A stretch of 64,000 nucleotides of DNA from Acidobacteriota bacterium (GTDB taxonomy: Bacteria > Acidobacteriota > Terriglobia > Bryobacterales > Bryobacteraceae). Under the pieces are notes generated by a model. The model did no database searches. It was not told the origin of the DNA and worked only from the letters and a program-made list of their open reading frames with translations. Shown here one piece after another: positions 53,795-62,300 of this stretch (its first letter is position 1; every line of letters starts with the position of its first letter). The stretch covers positions 36,325 through 100,324 of the forward strand of contig JAFKEE010000051.1 in the NCBI GenBank assembly GCA_017307505.1, in the 5' to 3' direction. A program made the translations under genes and the position numbers.

Positions 53795-55339
53795 ATGGGA
53801 ATTCTCCCCATGAACGGCGCAGAAAGCCTCCTCCGTACCCTCCTCGCCAACGGCATCGACCTCTGCCTGATGAATCCAGGCACTTCGGAAATGCAATTTG
53901 TCGCCGCGCTCGACCGGGTTCCCGGCATGCGCGGCGTCCTTTGTCTTCAGGAAGGGGTCTGCTCTGGCGCGGCCGACGGTTACGCCCGAATGACCGGCCG
54001 CCCCGCCGCCACATTGCTTCACCTGGGCCCCGGCCTCGCCAACGGCCTTTCCAACTTCCACAACGCCCGCAAGGCCCGCTCGCCCATCGTGAACATCGTC
54101 GGCGAGCACTCCACCCAGCACCTGCGCTACGACGCGCCGCTGACCGCTGACGTCGAGGCCTTCGCCCGTCCCGTCTCCGGTTGGGTTCGAACGCTCGATT
54201 CCGCCGAAAACATGGGCGTCATGGCCTCCGAGGCCGTGCTAGCCTGCTACGGACCGCCCGGCCAAGTCGCCAGCTTCATCATTCCAGCCGACCACTCCTG
54301 GAGCCCTGCCGGTGAACCGGGCCCCGCCATCCAGCCGCCTGTCCGACCCGTTCCACCCGCGATCCACATCAGCCGCATCGCCGCCCTTCTAGAGGAACCC
54401 GGCACGGCGCTGCTTCTCAGTGGAGCCGCACTCTCCGAACGCGGTCTCACCGCCGCCGCCCGACTGGGAGTTCCTGTCTTTCTCAACCGCAACTGCGGAC
54501 GCATCCCGCGGGGCGCACCCTGGTCGTTCGCGCATCGCATTCCGTACTTCCCGGAGCCGGCCGAAGAACTGCTCAGCGGGATCCGGCAGATCATTCTCGT
54601 CGAAGCCGAGGCGCCGGTGTCCTTCTTCGGCTACCCCAACCGCCGCAGCACGATGGCCCCCGAAGATTGCGCTTACCACACGCTGGCCGCACAAAACGAA
54701 GACGGCCTCGCAGCCCTCGAAGCCCTCGCTGAAGGGCGCCCCGCGGTGGAACATCCGCAGGCCGGCCCGTTGGGACTGCCCACCGCACAGGCGTTGACGC
54801 TCGACGCAATCGGCGCCGCGATCGCCGCCCTGCTGCCCGCGCAGGCCATCGTCTGCGACGAGATGGTTTCCAGCAGCGAGCCCGTCCAACTCCATTTGAA
54901 CCGGGCGCCGGCGCACGACATGCTGCCCGTCACCGGAGGGTCCATTGGGCAGGGCCTCCCCGTCGCCACGGGAGCCGCCCTGGCCTGCCCCGAGAGAAAG
55001 GTCATCGCCCTGGAAGCGGACGGCAGCGGCCTCTACACGCCGCAGGCCCTGTGGACCATGGCCCGCGAGCGCCTCGACGTCACCGCGGTGATCTTCGTGA
55101 ACCGGCGCTACCGCATCCTGGACGTGGAGATGAAGCGCACAGGAACCACCGTCATCGGCCCGCGCGCCGATGAACTCGTGGATCTCACACGCCCCGACAT
55201 CGACTGGCAGAAGCTTGGCGAAGCCATGGGCGTCGAATCGGTCCGTGCCAGCTCGACGCCCGAATTCATTCAGCACTTCCGGACAGCCATGTCGAAACCC
55301 GGCCCGTTCCTCATCGAGGCGGTCCTGGCTCCGGAATAG
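53795..55339 (+). CDS. acetolactate-synthase-like thiamine diphosphate enzyme
   Basis: A 514-residue enzyme of the ThDP-dependent decarboxylase/synthase family. The catalytic Glu is in LQEGVCSGAADGYARM (near 52). The N-terminal MNPGTSEMQFVAAL and the middle FLNRNCGRIPRGAPW follow the family. The ThDP-magnesium motif begins at EADGSGLYTPQALW (near 407) and ends with VIFVNRRYRIL. It lacks adjacent ilvN/ilvC partners, so a role in branched-chain synthesis is unlikely; a benzoylformate- or oxalyl-type decarboxylase is possible. The start could be the ATG five codons later. Confidence 0.87.
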   Translation: MGILPMNGAESLLRTLLANGIDLCLMNPGTSEMQFVAALDRVPGMRGVLCLQEGVCSGAADGYARMTGRPAATLLHLGPGLANGLSNFHNARKARSPIVNIVGEHSTQHLRYDAPLTADVEAFARPVSGWVRTLDSAENMGVMASEAVLACYGPPGQVASFIIPADHSWSPAGEPGPAIQPPVRPVPPAIHISRIAALLEEPGTALLLSGAALSERGLTAAARLGVPVFLNRNCGRIPRGAPWSFAHRIPYFPEPAEELLSGIRQIILVEAEAPVSFFGYPNRRSTMAPEDCAYHTLAAQNEDGLAALEALAEGRPAVEHPQAGPLGLPTAQALTLDAIGAAIAALLPAQAIVCDEMVSSSEPVQLHLNRAPAHDMLPVTGGSIGQGLPVATGAALACPERKVIALEADGSGLYTPQALWTMARERLDVTAVIFVNRRYRILDVEMKRTGTTVIGPRADELVDLTRPDIDWQKLGEAMGVESVRASSTPEFIQHFRTAMSKPGPFLIEAVLAPE

Positions 55340-55347
55340 CCGCGGGC

Positions 55348-56352
55348 TTACACACCCTCTGTCGCGAAGCCGTGCTGCGTGCGGTGATATGCGCTGTCAT
55401 AGCGCTTGCTCGTCTTGAACAGCTCATAGCGGCCGTCGAACTGCACGTCCTTCACCTTGCTCAGCAGCGTGGCCTTCTCTGCCGCGGTCAACGGTTTGAA
55501 CGACCGCGCAATCTTCAATGCCGTCTGCAGTTCTTCGAGATTCGACAGCCCCACCACCTGTACGCTGACCGGTTGGGTCAGGCAGTAGCGGTAGCACTCT
55601 TCTACCGTCAGGAGTCCGGCCTTGATCGGCCGTCCGTCGCCGCAGCAGCCCTTCATCCCGACGATGCCCATCTTCTTCTGCAGGCAGATCGGCATCACCT
55701 CCTCGCGGAAGCTGAGGAACTGCGAGTCCAGCAGGTTGTTGGGCATCTGGGCCGTATCCCAGGCGAACTCCTTGGCCAGCATGCGACGGTGAATCGCCGG
55801 AGTCTTGTGGCCGGTGAATCCGATGAACCGGATCTTGCCCTGCTTCTTCGCTTCGAGCGCCGCGCGGATCCCGCCCTTCTCGAACACCCAGTCCGGATCA
55901 TTGTGGTAGTTGCACTCGTGGAACTGCCAGAGATCAATGTGATCCGTCTGCAGGCGCTTCAGGCTCTCCTCGAGTTGCTGCATCGCGCCTTCATACTCGC
56001 GGCTGCAGACCTTCGTCATCAGGAACGCCTTCTTGCGGTACCCGTCCATGCCGAGCGCCTTGCCCATCACCACTTCGCTGCGCCCGCCGTTGTACTCCCA
56101 GGCGTTGTCGAGGAAGGTCATCCCTTCGTCGATCGCCGTCTGGATCAGCCGCACGCAGGCGTTGTCATCGCGATCCCGGCCCGCATGCGCGCCGCCCACT
56201 CCGAGCATCGATACGCGCACGCCGGTCTTGCCCAACAGCCGCGTCGGCACGCCGGTTTCCGATGCACTGCTGGTTTGCGCCAGGACTTCCTCAGCCAGGG
56301 CAGCCGTCGCCGCCACGCTCTGAAAGAACTGCCGCCGGGTGTTATCTGCCAT
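55348..56352 (-). CDS. aldo/keto reductase, exported
   Basis: A 334-residue NADPH-dependent aldo/keto reductase. It has a Tat-like signal (MADNTRRQFFQSVAATAALA). The catalytic Asp and Tyr are in FLDNAWEYNGGRSEVVMG, Lys in FLMTKVCSREY, His in LWQFHECNY. The C-terminal QVVGLSNLEELQTALKIA belongs to the cofactor-binding side. The ATG at 56352 has GGAGGCT just before it. Export of an oxidoreductase needing NADP is unusual but common for this lineage's Tat-tagged AKRs. Its start is close to the divergent amidase start. Confidence 0.88.
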   Translation of the reverse strand: MADNTRRQFFQSVAATAALAEEVLAQTSSASETGVPTRLLGKTGVRVSMLGVGGAHAGRDRDDNACVRLIQTAIDEGMTFLDNAWEYNGGRSEVVMGKALGMDGYRKKAFLMTKVCSREYEGAMQQLEESLKRLQTDHIDLWQFHECNYHNDPDWVFEKGGIRAALEAKKQGKIRFIGFTGHKTPAIHRRMLAKEFAWDTAQMPNNLLDSQFLSFREEVMPICLQKKMGIVGMKGCCGDGRPIKAGLLTVEECYRYCLTQPVSVQVVGLSNLEELQTALKIARSFKPLTAAEKATLLSKVKDVQFDGRYELFKTSKRYDSAYHRTQHGFATEGV

Positions 56353-56393
56353 GTGAGCCTCCTTCCGTCCAATGAATTGTATGTCATGGGACA

Positions 56394-57932
56394 ATGTCGC
56401 ACATGAACCGCAGGAAGTTTCTCGCAGCCGGGGCCGCCACCCTGGGTCTGGCCGCCTGTTCGCGCGGGCCCGTCCGCCGGGGCGCGTTCGAATTGGAGGA
56501 GCTCACCTTTGATGGGCTCGCCGACGGTCTCCGCTCCGGCCGCTGGACCTCCCGCCAACTTCTGGAACTCTACGTCAGGCGCATCCAGGACCTCGACAGC
56601 GGCGAGTGGAAACTCAACGCCATCATCGAGCACAACCCCGACGCCGCCAGGCTGGCCGACCAACTGGACCAGGAACGGCGCCAGCGGGGGCCGCGCAGTG
56701 TTCTGCACGGTGTACCCATCGTTCTCAAGGACAACATCGACACGGGCGACCGCATGATGACCACCGCCGGCTCGCTCGCCCTCGACGGCTGGCACGCGCC
56801 CGTGGACGCGCCCGTCGCCGCGCGCCTGCGCGCCGCCGGAGCTCTCATCCTGGGCAAGACGAATCTCAGCGAATGGGCCAATTTCCGCTCTACCCATTCC
56901 AGCAGCGGCTGGAGCGGGCGCGGCGGCCAAACGCGGAACCCTTACGCGCTCAACCGGAGCCCCTCCGGCTCCAGCAGCGGCACCGGCACGGCGGTCGCGG
57001 CCAACCTGTGCGCGGCCGGCATCGGCAGCGAAACCGACGGCTCGGTCGTCAGCCCCGCCTCCGTCAATGGACTGGCAGGCATCAAACCAACCCTCGGCCT
57101 CCTGCCCGGCAGCGGCATCATTCCCATTGCCCACAGCCAGGACACGGCCGGCCCCATGGCCCGCACCGTCCGCGACGCCGCCATTCTGCTGGGCATCATG
57201 GCCGGCAAGGACTTCACAAAGGAACTGCGGCCCGAAGCCCTCAACGGCGCCCGCCTCGGCATCGCCCGTAAGTTCTTCGAGCGCAATCCGAAGATGGACG
57301 GCTTCCTCAACAAACAGATCGACGTCCTCAAACGCTGCGGCGCGGTCATCGTCGACCCGGCCGATCTGCCCTCCCACGGCAAGTCCGGCATGGAGGAGTT
57401 CGAGGTTCTGCTCTACGAGTACAAGACCGACCTCGACGCCTATCTCGCCCGCCAGCCTCAGGGCCGGCCCGTCCGCTCCATGCGCGACCTCATCGACTTC
57501 AACGAGAAGAACCGCGTCCGCGAGATGCCGCACTTCGGCCAGGAGATCCTTCTCCAGTCCGTCGAGAAAGGCCCGCTCACTGAAAAGAAGTATCTCGACG
57601 CCCGCGCCGCCTGCCTGCGCCTGAGCCGCGATGAGGGCATCGACGCCGTGCTCGCGCAGCACAAGGTTGACGCCATCGTCACGCTCACCAACGGACCTGC
57701 CTGGTGCATCGACTGGGTCAATGGCGACTACGACACCGGCGGCTGCTCCACTCCGCCTGCCGTCGCCGGCTACCCGCACGTCACCGTGCCCGCCGGCCTG
57801 CTCGACGGCCTCCCGGTAGGTCTGTCCTTCTTCTCTACCGCGTGGCGCGACCAGCGGCTCATCAACCTGGCCTATGCCTTCGAGCAGCAGACCAAGGCGA
57901 GGACCCAGCCTCAGTTCCGCCTCATCGAGTAG
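56394..57932 (+). CDS. amidase-signature family hydrolase
   Basis: A 512-residue amidase with the Ser-Ser-Lys triad. Lys is in VPIVLKDNIDTGDRMM (near 111) and the signature GSSSGTGTAVAANLCAAG starts near 189, followed by ETDGSVVSPAS. The N-terminus (NRRKFLAAGAATLGLAACS) looks like a Tat signal with a possible lipobox Cys, so it is probably exported. The start could be the ATG at 56394 or 56403. Substrate unknown; relatives hydrolyse peptide or aryl amides. Divergent from the aldo/keto reductase with 41 bases between starts. Confidence 0.9.
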   Translation: MSHMNRRKFLAAGAATLGLAACSRGPVRRGAFELEELTFDGLADGLRSGRWTSRQLLELYVRRIQDLDSGEWKLNAIIEHNPDAARLADQLDQERRQRGPRSVLHGVPIVLKDNIDTGDRMMTTAGSLALDGWHAPVDAPVAARLRAAGALILGKTNLSEWANFRSTHSSSGWSGRGGQTRNPYALNRSPSGSSSGTGTAVAANLCAAGIGSETDGSVVSPASVNGLAGIKPTLGLLPGSGIIPIAHSQDTAGPMARTVRDAAILLGIMAGKDFTKELRPEALNGARLGIARKFFERNPKMDGFLNKQIDVLKRCGAVIVDPADLPSHGKSGMEEFEVLLYEYKTDLDAYLARQPQGRPVRSMRDLIDFNEKNRVREMPHFGQEILLQSVEKGPLTEKKYLDARAACLRLSRDEGIDAVLAQHKVDAIVTLTNGPAWCIDWVNGDYDTGGCSTPPAVAGYPHVTVPAGLLDGLPVGLSFFSTAWRDQRLINLAYAFEQQTKARTQPQFRLIE

Positions 57933-57937
57933 CCGCG

Positions 57938-59155
57938 TTACGACTCAGCGCCAAACCGCCGCAGCGAGGCCAGGACTCGCTCGCGCGTAGACTGCGAAGC
58001 GTCCTCCTGCCGCTCCACCCATCCCAAAGAGCCCGGCTCGATCACCGAGCCTGCTGCCAGCAGCACGTCGATCGTGGCCGGATAATCGATGCCGTTCTTC
58101 GCGGTCATGGCAAACCACAGCGCCTGGCTCAGCGGGGTGCCGCCATACTGGTTCTCCACCTCCAGCGGAGCCCCTCGCGCGATCAACAGCCGCATTGCGC
58201 CTAGCTCTCCGCCGACAATCGCCCAGTGCAGGCCCGTCATGCCCGTGCTGGCGTCGCTCACCAGACCCGGTTGCCGGTCCAGAAGAAAGTCGATCACGGC
58301 CTCCCGGCCATACTCGCAGGCCCAGAGAAACCCGCGCACGAGCTTGATCCCGGAAACCTCCGGCTTCAACCGGCCCTCCGTATCGAAGCAGGTCTGCACC
58401 ACATCCAGACGGCCCACGCCGGCCGCGCCTTCCACGTCCAGGCTGGCGCCCCTCTCCGCCAGGTAAGCCGCCGCGGCCTTGCGTCCATTTCCCAGCGCCG
58501 CCGGCACAATCGTCCAGCCACCCGGAGCCCCCTCCACACTCGCGCCCCGTTCGATGAGCAGTTCCATCAACGGGATCTGGACGCCTGCATCGAGGGGATG
58601 CACACTGGTCGCCACCAGGCCCAGCGCCGTATCCGTGCCGTACGCTCCGCACTCGGCATCGACCTCCGCGCCCGCATCCAACAACGTGCGGGCTATCTCC
58701 ACGGCGTTGCGCGGCGTCTTCTGCCGGTAGTTCTCCACACCATTCGCGCCGACGTAATGCAGCAGCATTGCACGATGGACCCTCGGCGAACGGGCATGCA
58801 CCAGCGAAGGGTCTTCCTCCAACAGCTTGCGCAGGGCGGCCAGGTCTCCCTGCACTACCGCTTCCACAGCCTGCTCGAAGCGCGAAGCCGGCGAACTGGC
58901 CTTCCACAGCGCTTCCACGTGCTTCACAAACTTCGGCCAGCTCTCAAAGCCGTGCTCCCTTGCAATCACCCACTGGGCATCGGCCAGGGCGGCACCGGCG
59001 GGCTGCAACTCCTTCGCGCGGGGATGAAACTCCTTCACCCGCTCAAGAACGGCGGCGTCTCCGGCCTTCATGGCCTTCAGCAAGTCCTTGGCCTGTTTCC
59101 GGTATTGTGCCGGGCTCGGATGAGCCGGCAGGGGCATCAGATCGGTCGTGTTCAT
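57938..59155 (-). CDS. ankyrin-repeat protein
   Basis: A 405-residue protein. The first 90 residues (PAQYRKQAKDLLKAMKAGDA and IAREHGFESWPKFVKHVEAL) match a helical domain often seen before ankyrin repeats in soil bacteria. About eight ankyrin repeats follow, for example GNGRKAAAAYLAERGASLDV and MTGLHWAIVGGELGAMRLLI. No signal peptide is seen, so it is probably cytosolic and binds proteins. Convergent with the amidase, stop codons 5 bases apart. Confidence 0.88.
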   Translation of the reverse strand: MNTTDLMPLPAHPSPAQYRKQAKDLLKAMKAGDAAVLERVKEFHPRAKELQPAGAALADAQWVIAREHGFESWPKFVKHVEALWKASSPASRFEQAVEAVVQGDLAALRKLLEEDPSLVHARSPRVHRAMLLHYVGANGVENYRQKTPRNAVEIARTLLDAGAEVDAECGAYGTDTALGLVATSVHPLDAGVQIPLMELLIERGASVEGAPGGWTIVPAALGNGRKAAAAYLAERGASLDVEGAAGVGRLDVVQTCFDTEGRLKPEVSGIKLVRGFLWACEYGREAVIDFLLDRQPGLVSDASTGMTGLHWAIVGGELGAMRLLIARGAPLEVENQYGGTPLSQALWFAMTAKNGIDYPATIDVLLAAGSVIEPGSLGWVERQEDASQSTRERVLASLRRFGAES

Positions 59156-59382
59156 CTACGAACTCCCTTTCAAGTCGTGCCTGGAGTCCGCCCGAATCAG
59201 GCTGAAAGAAGGTTCGCAATCGACGCGGAACCTGCAGAAGGTGGGCACGGCCCTTCCCGCGGACTGGAGGCGCCCTTCGCGCTCGTCTCGAAGATACGCC
59301 CAGGGCGGCTGTGAAATCAATCCGGCACCGGTAACATTTCGCATTCCTGCGAACAAAATCCGGTTTGCCTCGTACAGTGTGG

Positions 59383-62300
59383 CTAAGGAGCTCCCATGAA
59401 GCGAATCCTGAGTCTGGCCTTCGCCCTTATTGCTGCATCAGCCATTCTGCTGGCAGCCGACGCCACCGGCACCTGGTCCGGAACCCTGACTGTCAAAGAC
59501 GATGGCGGCTCGCCCCAGGAGCGGCCGGCCCACCTCGTCCTCAAACAGGACGGCGACAAACTCACTGGCACGGCCGGCCCCGACGCCAGCCAGCAGATGC
59601 CCATCGAGAAGGGCAAGGTGGAAGACGGCAAGCTCACCTTCGAAGTCGCCGCCGGCGAGAGCATTATGAAGTTCGCCCTCGTCCTGAATGGCGATGAGCT
59701 TAATGGTGAGATCCAACGCGAGCGGGACGGAGAACACCAGACCGCCAAACTCGCCGTGAAACGCCAGAAATAGGGCGCTCCGCATCGAGTTCGCTGAACG
59801 CGGGCGCGTCCGCCAGTGCCGCGCCCGCACACGCGCGTCCCGAAGGCGCGATAATCTAATCCATTACCTCCATGAAACGAGCACTGGCCCTTCTTGTGTC
59901 TACACTCATGGTCTCCGCGCAGTCGCCGGAGAAACCATTGGCAGGCTTCCAACCCGAGAACGCACGCCGCGAATTCGATCTCGAAAAGCAGTTCGACGCC
60001 CACCTGAGCCGCGCCAACCTGCAGCAGTGGCTGAAGCGCATGTCCGCCAAGCCGCACCACGTCGGCTCGCCCGGCAGCCGCGAGGTGGCCGAGTTCATCG
60101 CCGCCCAGTTCAAGAGCTGGGGCTACGACACGCAGATCGAGACGTTCTATCCGCTCTTCCCTACCCCCAAGACGCGCGTCCTGGAGATGATCGCCCCCGA
60201 GAAGTTCACCGCCAAGCTGAGTGAACCGCCCATCGAAGGCGACGAGAGCACCGCCAATACGGCCGGCGGCCTGCCCACGTATCATGCCTACTCGATCGAC
60301 GGCGACGTCACCGGTGACCTCGTCTATGTGAACTACGGCCTGCCCGCGGACTACGACAAGCTCGCGGAAATGGGCATCGACGTGAAAGGCAAGATCGTCC
60401 TGGCCCGCTATGGCGCCTCCTGGCGCGGCATCAAGCCGAAGGTCGCGGCCGAGCACGGAGCCATCGGATGCATCATCTATTCTGATCCCCGCGACGACGG
60501 CTACTACGCCGGCGACGTCTATCCAAAGGGCGGTTTCCGGCCCAAGGACAGCGCCCAGCGCGGCAGCGTCATGGACATGCCCACTTACCCCGGCGATCCG
60601 CTGTCGCCCGGCGTAGGCGCCACCAAGGACCTGAAGCGCGGCCCTTACAAGCAGGCCGCCACGCTGACGAAGATTCCCGTCCTGCCCATCTCGTATGGCG
60701 ACGCCGAGCCGCTGCTGCGCGCCCTTGGCGGGCCCGTCGCACCGCCTGACTGGCGCGGGGCCCTGCCCTTCACCTACCACATCGGCCCCGGAGCCACCAA
60801 GGTCCACCTCAAGCTGGAGTTCAACTGGGACCTCGCCCCCACCCATAACGTCATCGCCCGCATGGCCGGAGCCGAGCGGCCCGACGAGTGGATCCTCCGC
60901 GGCAACCACCACGATGGCTGGGTCTTCGGAGCCTCCGATCCCCTCACCGGCATGGTTACCGTCATGGAAGAAGCCCGGGCCCTGTCCGAGCTGGCCAAGA
61001 CCGGTTGGAAGCCGAAGCGCACGATCATTTTCTGCGCCTGGGACGGCGAGGAGCCCGCCCTGCTCGGCTCTACCGAATGGGCCGAGTTCCACGCGGACGA
61101 ACTCAAGAAGCACGCGGCGGTCTACGTGAACTCCGACGGCACCTCGCGCGGCTTCGTCCATGTGGGCGGCTCGCACACGCTGGAGACGCTCGCCTCGCAG
61201 GCGGCGCGCGACATCACCGATCCCGAAACAAAGGTCTCGACGCTGGAACGCGCCAAGGCGCAGCGCGCCGTGGCGGGCAACCCCACGCCCGGCGATCTGC
61301 CCATCAGCGCGCTCGGCTCCGGCTCGGACTATACGGTCTTCGTCGACCACCTTGGCATCGCCAGCCTGAACATTGGCTTCGGCGGAGAAGGCAACGGCGC
61401 CGGCAGCTACCACTCCAACTACGACACCTACGATCACGTGGTGAAGTTCGAGGATCCGGACTTCCAATACATCTTCGCCTCGGCCCAGTTGGGCGGCCGC
61501 TTCGTGCTCCGCCTGGCGAATGCCGATGTGCTGCCGCTGCGTTTTGACAACTTCTCGAAGATCGTCACGCGCTATGCGGGCGAAGTGAAGAAGCTCGCCG
61601 ACGACATGCGGGCCGAGACGGACAAGCAGAACGAGCTGATCCGCAACGGCTCGTTGAAGCTCACCGCCGATCCGCGCAAGACGTACATCGTGCCTGAACC
61701 GAAGTCCGCTGTGCCGTTCCTGAACTTCGCTCCGCTGGACAATGCGGTCAGCAAGCTCAAGACGAGCACCGATGCTTTCACGAAGGTCGACCTCAAGGCG
61801 CTGCCGGAGCCCAAGGCCAAAGCGCTGGACGCGATCCTGCTTCAGATCGAGCGCAAGCTGACGCGGCCGGAGGGTTTGCCGCGGCGGCCATGGTTCCAGC
61901 ACCAGATCTACGCTCCGGGCTTCTATACGGGCTACGGCGTGAAGACGCTGCCGGGTATCCGGGAGGCGATTGAGGAGCGGTACTGGAAAGAGGCGGACGA
62001 GCAGATCGTGAAGACCTCGGCGTCGATTGAGGCGTTCGCGGCGGAGCTCGACCGGGCTACGGCGCTGCTCACAAAGTAAGGACCGGGAGGGTTCGCGGGG
62101 AGCCGTGGGCCCTCGAGTGTGTCCGGAGACGGGAGGCGGGGGGCAGCGGCGGCAGGCTCGGGCGGCGGCGTGCCGAATGGACTGGATTTGCGGCTGCGCC
62201 CCGCTGCTTTGGGTCGCGGCTCTGCGGGCGGCGGTGCTTGTTTTGTTGGGCCGGGAAGGGACGGGGGGAGTCGACGGGGGCGCTCCTGCAGCCGTGGCCC

